Positions 35,435 through 45,800 of a stretch of DNA of 64,000 bases are shown one piece after another. Origin of the DNA: Sphingobium xenophagum NBRC 107872 (GTDB taxonomy: Bacteria; Pseudomonadota; Alphaproteobacteria; Sphingomonadales; Sphingomonadaceae). The notes under the pieces are model-generated. The model was not told where the DNA came from, made no database searches, and saw only the letters and a program-made list of their open reading frames with translations. Positions within the stretch are counted from its first letter, which is position 1; the number at the start of each line of letters is the position of its first letter. The stretch covers positions 156,831 through 220,830 of the forward strand of contig NZ_BARE01000007.1 in the NCBI RefSeq assembly GCF_000367345.1. Direction: 5' to 3'. A program made the translations under genes and the position numbers.

Positions 35435-37780
35435 ATGACGCTGACCCCCATGGCCGCCATCATATTGGGCATCGTGCTGGCCCTGTGGCTGGGCGCCGCA
35501 GTGTGGGCGCTGGCCAGCGGACAGCGGATGCGCCGGGAGGGGATGCAGGCGCAGGGCAAGCTCGATCGCCTTGCCATGCTGCTCGCTTCCGCACCGGCCG
35601 CCCCGGTGGTCATTCACCCTGATGGCAAGCTGGAAGCGGCTGATCGTCTCGCCAAATGGCTGGGCAAGCCCCGTGTCCCGACCTTTGCATCTGAACTGAT
35701 CGCTGCCGACGGGGGATTGGAACCCGACGATGCCGCAGCGTTGGCGCGCGAAATCGCGTCTGCGCAAAAGGCGGGCAAGAGCTTTGCCCTGCCGGTGCGC
35801 GGTGTCGGGTCGTCACGCCTGCTGCTGGTCCGCGGCGCACCTGCATCGCCCGGCCTGGCGTCAAACGGTGGCGTCGTACTGTGGATATTCGACGCGACCG
35901 ACAGCCAGTCCGAAATCCAGGCGCTCAAAGGCCAGGTCGACCAGTTGCGCGATGCGCTGGAAGCGCTGGCGGGTCTGGTCGAGGCTGCACCCTTCCCGAT
36001 GTGGCACCGCACCCCGGACCTGCGCCTGAGCCTGGTCAACAGCGCCTATGTCCGCGCAGTCGATGGTGCCGACGCCCGCGAAGTGATCGGCAGCGGCGTC
36101 GAACTGGTCGAGGCGGTGGGCGGCCTGACGCCGCAGGCCGCCGCCGCCGACGCATTGGCGCGCGGTGAGCCAATCGAACGCATGGTCCCCGCGACGATCG
36201 ACGGCGAGCGGCGCACCATGCGCGTTGTCGACGTGCCGCTGGGCGAGGCGGGCGTAGCGGGCTATGCCGTCGACCAGCATCAACTGGAACAGGCACGGGT
36301 CGAACATCGCCGTCTGGAGGCAGCGCAGCGCGACTTGCTCGATCGCCTGTCCGCAGGCGTCGCCAGATTTGGCCCGGATCGGGCGCTCCGCTTCTGGAAC
36401 CAGCCCTTCATCAGCCTGTTCGGCCTGCATCAGGACCAACTGGCCGATGCCCCCCTGTTCGAACGGGTGCTGGACCAGATGCGCGACGCACGCCGCCTGC
36501 CGGAACATCGCGACTTTCCGGCATGGCGCGGCGAACGGCGCGACTGGTTCCTGTCCCCCGATCCGGTCGAGGAAAACTGGCTGCTGCAGGATGGCACCCA
36601 TTTGCGTGTCTATGCCCAGCCTCTTCCCGATGGCGGCCTGCTGCTGATCTTCGAGGACCGGACCGAGCAGGTGCAGCTTTCGAGCGCGCGCGATACGCTG
36701 CTGCGCGTACGGACGGCGACGTTCGACAATCTGTTCGAATCGATCGGCGTCTTTTCGTCCGACGGTCGCCTTCAGATGTGGAACAGCCGGTTCCGCACGG
36801 TGTGGGGCGCGGATGAGGAAATGCTGGCGACCCATCCGCGCATAGATGACCTGATGCGCGCGGTGCAGGAACGGCTGGCCAAGCCGCAACAGTCCAATCT
36901 GGTGCGCGAACTTGTCCGCGCGGCGACGGTCGAACGCAAGCAGCGGATCGGCCATGTCGGCTTTGCTGACGGGCGGACCTTCGAATTTGCCGCCATCCCG
37001 TTGCCCGATGGCAATGCGCTTTTCACCATGCTGGACGTGACCGACAGCCGCCGCGTCGAACAGGTGCTGCGCGACCGCAATGTGGCGCTGGAACAGGCCG
37101 ATGAAGTCAAGACCGCCTTCGTCACCAATATGAGCTACGAACTGCGTACGCCGCTGACCACCATCGCCGGCTTCGCCGAGATGATGAGCGCGGGCTATGC
37201 CGGGGAACTCAGCGCATCGGCCAAGGACTATGTCGATGGCATACTGCAAAGCACAGGCCGCCTGTCCATGCTGATCGACAATGTGCTGGACCTGACGCAG
37301 GGCGAGGCGGGGACGTTGCCGATCGATCGCGCGCCCGTCGATCTGGCGGCGGTTGCCCGTGCGAGTGCCGATCGTGTCCGCGCCGACGCTAACGCCAAGG
37401 GGATAGACCTGGCCGTCACGATCGACCCCAGCCTGGGTCAGGTGGAGGGGGACGCACGCCGGATCGGGCAGGCGATCGATCATTTGCTCGAAAATGCCAT
37501 ATGTTATGGCGGCAGGAGCGCCCGCGTACTGCTGCATGGCGATGGTGGTGCTGATCGTGCCCGGATCGTCATTTCCGACAATGGACCCGGCATCCCGGCG
37601 GCGCAGCAGAAATTGCTGTTCGATCCGGCAGCCCGCGCCCGACAGGCACGTAGCGGGGGCAAGGCCGGGATCGGCTTGCCGCTCGCCCGCCAGTTGGCGC
37701 AGGCTCATGGCGGGACGCTGGAACTGGTGTCGCAGCCGGGTCAGGGGACGATGGTGGTGATCGAGTTGCCCCGTGGCTGA
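35435..37780 (+). CDS. divL: DivL-like cell-cycle pseudo-histidine kinase (Tyr at phospho-acceptor site)
   Basis: A 781-residue membrane protein: one N-terminal helix (about 5-27), several PAS-like repeats (about 50-510), then a histidine-kinase core. The H-box reads MSYELRTPLTTIAGF, so Tyr568 replaces the usual His. The ATP-binding domain looks intact, with N-box LLENAICYGG, SDNGPGIP and GKAGIGLPLA. This exact substitution defines DivL of Caulobacter, which does not act as a normal kinase but modulates CckA and hence CtrA. The following tsaE, amgK and murU genes support orthology. The ATG at 35435 follows GAGGG; ATG 35417 is the alternative. Confidence 0.9.
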   Translation: MTLTPMAAIILGIVLALWLGAAVWALASGQRMRREGMQAQGKLDRLAMLLASAPAAPVVIHPDGKLEAADRLAKWLGKPRVPTFASELIAADGGLEPDDAAALAREIASAQKAGKSFALPVRGVGSSRLLLVRGAPASPGLASNGGVVLWIFDATDSQSEIQALKGQVDQLRDALEALAGLVEAAPFPMWHRTPDLRLSLVNSAYVRAVDGADAREVIGSGVELVEAVGGLTPQAAAADALARGEPIERMVPATIDGERRTMRVVDVPLGEAGVAGYAVDQHQLEQARVEHRRLEAAQRDLLDRLSAGVARFGPDRALRFWNQPFISLFGLHQDQLADAPLFERVLDQMRDARRLPEHRDFPAWRGERRDWFLSPDPVEENWLLQDGTHLRVYAQPLPDGGLLLIFEDRTEQVQLSSARDTLLRVRTATFDNLFESIGVFSSDGRLQMWNSRFRTVWGADEEMLATHPRIDDLMRAVQERLAKPQQSNLVRELVRAATVERKQRIGHVGFADGRTFEFAAIPLPDGNALFTMLDVTDSRRVEQVLRDRNVALEQADEVKTAFVTNMSYELRTPLTTIAGFAEMMSAGYAGELSASAKDYVDGILQSTGRLSMLIDNVLDLTQGEAGTLPIDRAPVDLAAVARASADRVRADANAKGIDLAVTIDPSLGQVEGDARRIGQAIDHLLENAICYGGRSARVLLHGDGGADRARIVISDNGPGIPAAQQKLLFDPAARARQARSGGKAGIGLPLARQLAQAHGGTLELVSQPGQGTMVVIELPRG

Positions 37781-38231
37781 CGTGGCGCTGTATCTGGCCG
37801 ATGAAGCTGCGATGCTGGACCTTGGCCATCGCATCGCCACCCATGTGCGAATCGGCGATGTCATTGCGCTCGAAGGCGGGCTTGGGGCGGGCAAGACGAC
37901 GCTGGCGCGCGGTATATTGGAAGCGTTGGGATTGGCGGGCGAAGCGCCCAGTCCCAGCTTTGCGATCGTGCAGCCCTATGATGTGCCGGAAGTGCGATTG
38001 CCGGTCGCCCATGTCGACCTCTATCGGCTCGACACGCCGGAGGATACGGAGGAACTGGCGCTGGGCGACTATCTGATGGACAGTCTGCTGATAGTTGAAT
38101 GGCCTGACCGGCTGGGTGCGCGGCTATGGCCGCATGCGCTGCGTTTGAGCATTGCGATCGAAGGGGATGGCGCTCGGCGCTTGACAGCGGACGTGCCCGA
38201 CGCTTGGACGGAGCGATGGTCACAGATATGA
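37773..38231 (+). CDS. tsaE: tRNA threonylcarbamoyladenosine biosynthesis ATPase TsaE
   Basis: A 152-residue P-loop ATPase of the TsaBDE complex that makes the universal t6A37 modification on tRNAs reading ANN codons. Walker A is GGLGAGKTTLARG (about 35-47). Other conserved blocks are SPSFAIVQPY, VAHVDLYRL and IVEWPDRL. Length is typical. The gene begins 8 bases inside the divL coding region with GTG at 37773 and ends in the ATGA overlap with amgK, so it is translated as part of one message. Confidence 0.94.
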   Translation: MADVALYLADEAAMLDLGHRIATHVRIGDVIALEGGLGAGKTTLARGILEALGLAGEAPSPSFAIVQPYDVPEVRLPVAHVDLYRLDTPEDTEELALGDYLMDSLLIVEWPDRLGARLWPHALRLSIAIEGDGARRLTADVPDAWTERWSQI

Positions 38232-39214
38232 TCCCCCCGGCCGCCGCGCCCGCTTTCCTTGGCCAAGCCGGATGGGGCGACGCCGCCATCGTGCCACTGG
38301 CTGGCGATGCATCCTTCCGCCGCTATTTCCGCGTCGTCGACGGCGGACGCCGCGCGGTGCTGATGGATGCGCCACCGCCGCATGAAGATCCGCGCCCCTT
38401 CATCGCCATCGCAGAACATCTGCTGGCGGACGGCTTTGCCGCGCCACGGATATTGGCCCGCGATCTGGAAGAGGGGCTGGTTCTGATCGAGGACTTCGGC
38501 GATCTGCGGGTCAAGGAGCATCTGGACGATCAGCCGGACGCGGAGCTTGCGGTCTATGGCCGCGCGATCGATTTGCTGGCGGACCTCCACCGTTTGCCCG
38601 CAGCGCCCGTGCCGCCCTATGACCGCGCGGTCTATCAGCGCGAAGTCGATTTGCTGACACAATGGTATTGCCCGGCGATCGGCCTGGCGGTCGATCAGGA
38701 CGCCTATGTCGCGGCATGGGATGCGGTGCTGCCGATCGTCGAACAGTCCGCCAGCCCGACCGTCACTGTGCTGCGCGATTATCATGCAGAAAATATCATG
38801 CTGATCGACCGGGCGACGTCGCACGGCCTGGGCCTGCTCGATTTTCAGGACGCGCTTGCCGGGCATCCCGCCTATGATCTGGTGTCGCTGTTACAGGATG
38901 CGCGTCGCGATGTGCCGCCGCAGATCGAGGCAGCGATGCTGGCGCGCTACAAGGCGATCGCCGCGCCGCCGCCCGATTTCGATGCCGCCTATGCCGTGCT
39001 GGGCGCGCAGCGGAACGCCAAGATTATCGGCATCTTCACCCGCCTTTGGCAGCGCGACGGCAAGCCGCGTTATCTCAGCTTCCTGCCGCGCATGTGGGAT
39101 TTGCTGGAGCGCGATCTGGCGCACCCGGCGCTGGAACCGGTGGCGCAATGGTTCGCCGCCAACATACCGGCAGATCAACGCCATAGGGCGCTGGTGGAGT
39201 TCGCCCCGGCATGA
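38228..39214 (+). CDS. amgK: N-acetylmuramate/N-acetylglucosamine kinase
   Basis: A 328-residue aminoglycoside-phosphotransferase-fold kinase. GDASFRRYFRV is the nucleotide loop, VLRDYHAENIMLID the catalytic loop with the metal-binding Asn, and GLLDFQDALAGHPAYDLVSL the DFG-equivalent. Next to murU, this marks AmgK, which phosphorylates the anomeric carbon of MurNAc (and GlcNAc) in the peptidoglycan recycling route that bypasses de novo UDP-MurNAc synthesis and gives some fosfomycin tolerance in Pseudomonas and Caulobacter. The start is taken as the ATG in the ATGA overlap with tsaE; ATG 38216 is possible but lies only 2 bases from GGAG. Confidence 0.9.
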   Translation: MIPPAAAPAFLGQAGWGDAAIVPLAGDASFRRYFRVVDGGRRAVLMDAPPPHEDPRPFIAIAEHLLADGFAAPRILARDLEEGLVLIEDFGDLRVKEHLDDQPDAELAVYGRAIDLLADLHRLPAAPVPPYDRAVYQREVDLLTQWYCPAIGLAVDQDAYVAAWDAVLPIVEQSASPTVTVLRDYHAENIMLIDRATSHGLGLLDFQDALAGHPAYDLVSLLQDARRDVPPQIEAAMLARYKAIAAPPPDFDAAYAVLGAQRNAKIIGIFTRLWQRDGKPRYLSFLPRMWDLLERDLAHPALEPVAQWFAANIPADQRHRALVEFAPA

Positions 39215-39921
39215 TCGACACAGCGATGTTGATGGCGGCGGGGCTTGGCAAGCGGATGCGTCCGCTCACCGCCACCCGGCCAAAGCCGCTGGTCAAGGTG
39301 GCGGGCAAGCCGCTGATGGACCATGCGCTCGACCGGCTGGAGGCTGGCGGCATCCGCAAGGTGATCGTCAATGTCCATTATCTCGCCGACACGGTCGAGG
39401 CGCATTTGCGCACGCGCAAGGGCGGCATGGCATTTGCCGTCTCCGATGAGCGCGCCAAATTGCTCGAAACCGGCGGCGGCCTGATCCATGCCGCGCCGCT
39501 GCTGGGCGACAAGCCCTTTTTCTGCGCCAATAGCGACAATCTGTGGATCGACGGGCCACAGGAAACGCTGGGAATGATGCAGCGCATCTGGAACCCGGAC
39601 AGGATGGATGCGCTGCTGCTGCTGGTACCGCTCGCGCGCGCGCACTGCCATACTGGCCAGGGCGATTTTCATATGGACGCCAGCGGTCGGCTGACGCGGC
39701 GCAAGACGGCCCATGTCGCGCCATTCGTCTTTACCGGCGTACAGATCATGTCGCCCGCGCTGCTGCGCGATCCGCCCGGTGACGTATTTTCGACCAATAT
39801 TTTCTGGGACCGGGCGATCGAGGCGGGACGGCTCTATGGCGTTTCGCATCAGGGCCTGTGGTTCGACGTCGGTACGCCCAAAGCCATTCCTGTCGTGGAA
39901 TCCATGATCACCCATGGGTGA
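39211..39921 (+). CDS. murU: N-acetylmuramate alpha-1-phosphate uridylyltransferase
   Basis: A 236-residue nucleotidyltransferase that makes UDP-MurNAc from MurNAc-1-phosphate, the step after AmgK. The signature MAAGLGKRMRPLTATRPKPL opens the protein, followed by FFCANSDNLWID, where the Asp binds metal, and the C-terminal GLWFDVGTPKAI. It overlaps amgK by ATGA and addB by 8 bases. Sugar-nucleotide transferases of other pathways share the fold, but the amgK pairing makes MurU the best call. Confidence 0.92.
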   Translation: MIDTAMLMAAGLGKRMRPLTATRPKPLVKVAGKPLMDHALDRLEAGGIRKVIVNVHYLADTVEAHLRTRKGGMAFAVSDERAKLLETGGGLIHAAPLLGDKPFFCANSDNLWIDGPQETLGMMQRIWNPDRMDALLLLVPLARAHCHTGQGDFHMDASGRLTRRKTAHVAPFVFTGVQIMSPALLRDPPGDVFSTNIFWDRAIEAGRLYGVSHQGLWFDVGTPKAIPVVESMITHG

Positions 39922-42883
39922 TCGCACGCGCCCCGCGCTATTTTCCATCCCGGCGCACCGCGCCTTTTCCGATGCGCTGGTTGCGGGCCTGTTGGCGCGC
40001 CATGGCGGCGATCCGATGGCGTTGGCGCAGGGCATGATCCTGCTGCCCAGCAATCGCGCGGTCCGCGCGGTCAGCGATGCGTTCGTGCGCGCGTCGGGCG
40101 GGGGGCTGTTGCTGCCGCGTCTGGCGGCCATCGGCGACCCGGATATTGGCGAGCAGGTCGGCAGCGCGCTCGATCCGTTGGGGGAGGGGGACGCGCTGCC
40201 CCCGGCGATTGCACCGATGCGCCGCCAGATGATCCTGGCGCGGATGGTGCAGCAGGTGAAGGGCGATATTGACGCGGGGCAGGCGCTGCAACTGGGGCAG
40301 GCGCTGGGCGCGGTGCTGGATCAGATGCAGGTGGAGCGGGTACCAGTCACGGCGCTGCGCGACATCAGCCTGTCCGACGAATTGTCGCGACACTGGCAAA
40401 CGTCGCTCCATCTGTTCGAGATCGTGATCGCCCGCTGGCCCGATGAACTGGCGCGGCTGGGCTGCATGGACCTGACCGAGCGGCGCAACCAGCTGTTCGA
40501 CCGGCTGGCGGCGCGCTGGCGGGATCATCCGCCGCCGGGCTTTGTCGTGGCGGCGGGCATTGCGTCGACGGCTCCGGCGGTCGCAGGGCTGTTGCGCCGG
40601 ATAGGCGAGATGCCGGGCGGCATGGTCGTGTTCGCCGGGCTGGACCAGCATATGGACGACGAAGCGTGGCAGGCGATCGGCCCCTTCGATCCCGATCCCG
40701 TCACCGGCCTGGCCCCCGCCGGGCATGAAAGCCATCCGCAATATGCGCTGAAACGGCTGCTCCACGCCATGAGCGCGACCCGTGACGATGTGGCGCAATG
40801 GCGCTGGGGCAGCGAGCATGATGCGCGGGCGGTGCGCGGGCGCAATATCTCCAACGCGATGCTGCCGCCCCGGCTCACCAGTCGCTGGCGCGACCTGAAG
40901 ACCGCAGACCGTTCGCTGGCGGGGGTCGCTGCGCTCGAAGTGGCGACGCCGGGTGAGGAAGCGCAGGCCATCGCCATCGCGCTGCGCGAGGTGCTGGAGA
41001 CGGAGAAGCGCACCGCCGCGCTGGTGACACCTGACCGGCAACTGGCGACGCGCGTGTCTGCGCATCTCAAGCGCTGGGGCATAGAGGCGGACGATTCGGC
41101 GGGCTTGCCGCTTTCACGCCTGCCGCCCGGCACCTTGCTGATCGCGATAGCGCAGGCGGTGGCGGAGCGGTTCGCGCCGGTCCCGCTGCTGACATTGCTC
41201 AAACATCCGCTGGTCATGCGGGGCGAAGGGCGGCTGGCATGGCTGGAGGGTGTGCGCGCGCTCGACCTGCTGTTGCGCGGGCCAAGGCCGCAGGCGGGAC
41301 TGGCGGGGATCGACCTGCTGCTGATGCCGCGCGATGATGATCGCCAGCGGACTATACGCGGACAGGTGCGCGACTGGTGGCCCGCCCCGCGCGCCTTGCT
41401 GGAACCGTTGGAACGGGCCTTTGCTGTCGCAACCGATCTTGCCACGCAATTGGCGGCGATCCGCGAGCAGGCGGGGGCGCTGACGGGGGACGCCGTCTGG
41501 GCGGGGCATCAGGGGCATGCCGCCGCCGATCTGTTCGCCGAGATGGAGGCCGCCGCCGATGAAGGTCCGCGCCAGGCTGACATGCGCGCGCTGCCGATGC
41601 TGCTCGATCATGTGCTGGGCGGCGTGTCGGTGCGTCCGCCGCAGGGTGGCCACCCGCGCATTGCGATATTGGGGTTGATCGAGGCGCAGCTGGTACAGGC
41701 GGACCTGATGATATTGGGCGGCCTGAACGAAGGCACATGGCCCGGCCTGCCTGCGCCCGATCCGTGGCTGGCGCCGCGTATCCGGCGGGAACTGGGCTTG
41801 CCGGGGGTGGAGACGCGCATTGGCCTGGCGGCGCATGATTTCGCCAGCGCGCTGGGTGCGCCCCATGTTCTGATCACGCGCGCGAAACGCGGGAGTGGTG
41901 GCCCGGCGGTGGCGTCGCGGCTCTGGTTGCGGCTGAAGGCTATGGCCGGGCCGCAATGGAAAGTGGCAGATAGCTATGCTGTGCTGGCGCGCGCCCTCGA
42001 TACGCCCGCTATCCATAACCCTGTTGGCCGCCCCGCTCCCGCGCCGCCCGCATCGGTTCGCCCAACCGTCATTCCCGTCACCGATGTGGACCGGCTGAAG
42101 GCCGATCCTTTCGCATTCTACGCCCGGCGCATACTGCGGCTCGCACGGCTTGACCCGGTCGATGCCGATGCCGGACCCGCCTGGCGCGGGACGGCGGTGC
42201 ATGACATCCTGCAGCAGTGGGCGGAGGCCGGGATACTGGACCCCGCCGATCTGGAAGCGCGCGCCCGCGCCATGTTCGACCGGCCAGAGGTCCATCCGCT
42301 GCTGCGCGCGCTGTGGCAGCCGCGCCTGATCGAAGCGATCCGATGGATCGCGGCGGAAGTGGTGCGCGACAAGGCGGAAGGACGCACCATCCTTGCCGTA
42401 GAAAAGGAAGGGCGCGCAGACATTGCCGAGGTGACGCTGATGGGCAAGGCGGACAGGATCGACCGCCTGCCCGACGGCACGCTGGGCATTATCGATTACA
42501 AGACCGGCAAGCCGCCCAGCGCGGCGCAGGTGAAGGCGGGCTTTGCGCTGCAATTGGGGCTGCTGGGCGTAATCGCCGAGAATGGCGGATTTGACGGCAT
42601 TACGGGGAAGAGGACCGCAGGCGGCTTTGAATATTGGTCGCTCGCCAAGAAGGGCGATCAGTTCGGCTATCGCGAAAGCCCGGTCGATCCGATGGGCGCG
42701 CGCAACAAGATCGTCACGGACCAGTTTACCGCCAGGGTCCATCAACAGTTTGAGGAACTGGCGCAGGCCTTCCTGCTGGGGACGGCGCCCTTCCGTGCGG
42801 AAATCAACCCCGAAGTCGCCAATTATGGCGACTATGACCAGCTGATGCGGCTGGAGGAATGGTATGGCCGCGACGATGGCTAA
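39914..42883 (+). CDS. addB: Double-strand break repair protein AddB (alphaproteobacterial type)
   Basis: A 989-residue subunit of the AddAB helicase-nuclease that processes DNA ends for RecA. The N-terminal region begins with an inactivated helicase-like segment (ILLPSNRAVRAVSDAF). The C-terminal PD-(D/E)XK nuclease shows WRGTAVHDILQQW, LMGKADRIDRL and LGIIDYKTGKPPSA, which supply His, Asp, Asp and Lys. No C-x2-C iron-sulfur cluster of the Firmicutes AddB type is visible, as expected in alphaproteobacteria. It overlaps murU by 8 bases and addA by 20. Confidence 0.94.
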   Translation: MGDRTRPALFSIPAHRAFSDALVAGLLARHGGDPMALAQGMILLPSNRAVRAVSDAFVRASGGGLLLPRLAAIGDPDIGEQVGSALDPLGEGDALPPAIAPMRRQMILARMVQQVKGDIDAGQALQLGQALGAVLDQMQVERVPVTALRDISLSDELSRHWQTSLHLFEIVIARWPDELARLGCMDLTERRNQLFDRLAARWRDHPPPGFVVAAGIASTAPAVAGLLRRIGEMPGGMVVFAGLDQHMDDEAWQAIGPFDPDPVTGLAPAGHESHPQYALKRLLHAMSATRDDVAQWRWGSEHDARAVRGRNISNAMLPPRLTSRWRDLKTADRSLAGVAALEVATPGEEAQAIAIALREVLETEKRTAALVTPDRQLATRVSAHLKRWGIEADDSAGLPLSRLPPGTLLIAIAQAVAERFAPVPLLTLLKHPLVMRGEGRLAWLEGVRALDLLLRGPRPQAGLAGIDLLLMPRDDDRQRTIRGQVRDWWPAPRALLEPLERAFAVATDLATQLAAIREQAGALTGDAVWAGHQGHAAADLFAEMEAAADEGPRQADMRALPMLLDHVLGGVSVRPPQGGHPRIAILGLIEAQLVQADLMILGGLNEGTWPGLPAPDPWLAPRIRRELGLPGVETRIGLAAHDFASALGAPHVLITRAKRGSGGPAVASRLWLRLKAMAGPQWKVADSYAVLARALDTPAIHNPVGRPAPAPPASVRPTVIPVTDVDRLKADPFAFYARRILRLARLDPVDADAGPAWRGTAVHDILQQWAEAGILDPADLEARARAMFDRPEVHPLLRALWQPRLIEAIRWIAAEVVRDKAEGRTILAVEKEGRADIAEVTLMGKADRIDRLPDGTLGIIDYKTGKPPSAAQVKAGFALQLGLLGVIAENGGFDGITGKRTAGGFEYWSLAKKGDQFGYRESPVDPMGARNKIVTDQFTARVHQQFEELAQAFLLGTAPFRAEINPEVANYGDYDQLMRLEEWYGRDDG

Positions 42884-45800
42884 GGCGCTGCAACCCTTGC
42901 AGGGCAACCAGGCCCGCGCCGCCGCACCGGACGCGCATGTCTGGCTGTCGGCGTCGGCAGGGACCGGCAAGACCCATGTGCTTACCGCACGCGTGTTCCG
43001 CCTGCTGCTGCAAGGGGTGCGGCCGGAAAATATATTGTGCCTGACCTTTACCAAGGCCGGCGCGGCGGAAATGGCCGATCGCATCCATGACCGGCTCGCC
43101 GCCTGGGTGCAGATGGACGACAAGAGGCTGTTCGCCGATCTGGAGGCGCTGGGCGAGGAGTCCGGGCCGGAAGCGCGCGATTTCGCGCGGCGGTTGTTTG
43201 CCGAGGTGCTGGAGTCGACCGGCGGCGGGCTGCGTATCCAGACGATCCATGGCTTTTGCCAGCAATTGCTGACCGCCTTTCCGCTGGAGGCGGAGCTGAC
43301 GCCGGGCTTCAGGCCGCTCGACCAGCGCGAACAGACCAATCTCGCCCGGCAGACGCTGGCAGACATGGTGGTGCGCGCGCATGAGACCGGCGACGATGCA
43401 CTGTTCGCGGCCTTGCAGGCGATCAGCCTGCGGCTGGGCGAGGGTGGGGCGGAAAACTATCTTCTGCGGTGCGCGGCGAAGGGCGACGCACTGGAATATC
43501 TGCCCGATGCGATCACCCCGTGGGTCATGGCCGAACTTGGCCTGCCGGAGGGCGACATCGACCAATGGCTGGCCGACCAATGCGCGGACGCAAGCTTCGA
43601 TGTTCGTACGCTCGACCAGATCGTGCAGGTGAATGTGCAATGGGGCAAGAGCCGCGGGCTGGAACGGTGCGACCGGATTGCCGCCTGGCGCGCGCTTGAT
43701 CCGGCGGGTCGGGCCGCCACCCTGTCCGACCTGCATCGCGCCTGGGCCAAGGCGGATGGCGAGATCATGCTGACGAAAGGGTGGGTGCCGCCGGTCGATG
43801 GCTATGCCGAAATGGCGACCCGGCTCTACGACCGCTGCGCCGAGCTGATCGCGATGAAGCTGCGCGCCGATTATGCGGCGCTGCTGGGGCAGGCGCTCCA
43901 TGCCGGGCGGGCCTATGCCCGGGCCTATGCGCAGGCCAAGCAACTGGCCGGTGCTGTGGATTTCGACGACCTGATCGCCCGCGCCGCCGCGCTGCTGGAG
44001 CAGGACGGGATTGCGGAATGGATCCGTTACAAGCTGGACCAGCGGATCGACCATATATTGGTGGACGAGGCGCAGGATACCAACGCCGCCCAATGGCGCA
44101 TCGTAAGGACGCTGGCGGAGGAATTTTTCGCAAGCGAGTGGCAGCCGGGCGACAAGGTGCGGACAATCTTCACCGTCGGCGATTTCAAGCAAGCCATTTT
44201 CGGCTTTCAAGGGACCAGCCCGGCCAATTTCGCAGCGGCGCAAATCCTGTTCCAGCGGGATGCCGACAATAGCGGCCACGATTTCCACAACCTGTCCCTC
44301 GACCAGAGCTTCCGCTCGACCCCGGCGGTGCTGGACGTGGTGGATCGCACCATTTCGACCCTGCGCGCCGATCGGCTAGGGCTGGAGGCGGGCGACGTCC
44401 ATCATATCAGCGCCAACCGGCATCCGGGCGAAGTGCTGCTGTGGAAGCCGGTCGTCGCCAACCTGTCCGGCGAGGCTGAGGGCGAGGAGGATTGGGCCGC
44501 CGATCAGGAGCGGGTGCTGGCGCAGAAGATCGCGCAACAGATCAGGCAGTGGATCGACGACGGGGTGATGCTCGAAAGCCGGGGGCGTCCGGTGCGGGCA
44601 GGGGACATCATGATCCTGGTCCGTCGCCGCAGCGAACTGGCCCGGCTGATCGTGGCGCGGCTTTATGAGGAGAAGGTGGCGGTTGCCGGGATCGACCGGC
44701 TACGGCTCAATGCGCCGCTGGCGGTGCGCGATCTGCTGGCGGCGCTGCGCTTTGCGGTGCAACCCGACGACGAGCTGAACATGGCGTCGCTATTGGTTTC
44801 GCCGCTGATCGGCTGGACCCAGGACGAACTGATGCACCGGCTGATCGGGCGCAAGACCGGGCTGTGGCGGCACCTGCTCCAGACACAGGACGAGGAAACG
44901 CTCAAACCCCTGCGCGATTTGCTGGCGGTCGCGGACCTGACGACGCCCTATCGCTATCTGGAGGGGATATTGTCGGGGCCGATGGATGGCCGCCGCCGCC
45001 TGATCGAACGGCTGGGAGCGGAAGCGGTCGATCCGATCGAGGAACTGCTCAACGCGGCGCTGGCGTTCGAGAGTGACGACCATCCCTCGCTCCAGCGCTT
45101 CATCGACTGGTTCGACCGGGGCGAAGTCGACATCGTGCGCGATGCGGCGGCGCAGGGCGACATGCTGCGCCTGCTGACGGTGCACGGCGCCAAGGGTTTG
45201 CAGGCGCCCGTCGTCATATTGGCGGATGCCTGCCTTGATCCCGATGCGGGCAATCGCGCGGATGCGCTGCTGTGGAATGGCCTGCCCATCCTTGCCCCGC
45301 GCAAACCGGAGCGGCAGGGGCCGATCGGCGAGGTGGCCGAGCAGGCCGCCGCCGTCGAGCGGGAGGAGCATTGGCGGCTGCTCTATGTCGCCCTGACGCG
45401 CGCAGAGGAAAAACTGATCGTCGCCGGATCGCTGGGACCAAGGGCGAAGGGCGAAGTGAAGGCTGAAAGCTGGTTCGCGGCGGTGGAAGGCGCGATGGCT
45501 TCGCTGGGCGCGGAATGGGAGGCGGACCCGCTATGGGGCGCAAGGCGGCGCTGGCTGGGGACGCAGGATTTGCCATCGCGGAAGGCAGAGCCGGAAGCCC
45601 CGCAGGAACAAGTCGCCGCCGACATACCCGACTGGCTGCGTCGGCCCGCGCCAGTGGAAGCGCGCCCGCCGCGTCCGCTCGCCCCGTCCGCGCCGGTCGA
45701 GGACGACGTGCCTTACCCACCACCGACGCCCGCGATGCGCGCGGCTGCGGAGCGAGGGCGATGGCTCCATGCCCTGTTCGAACGGTTGCCAGGTGTCGAG

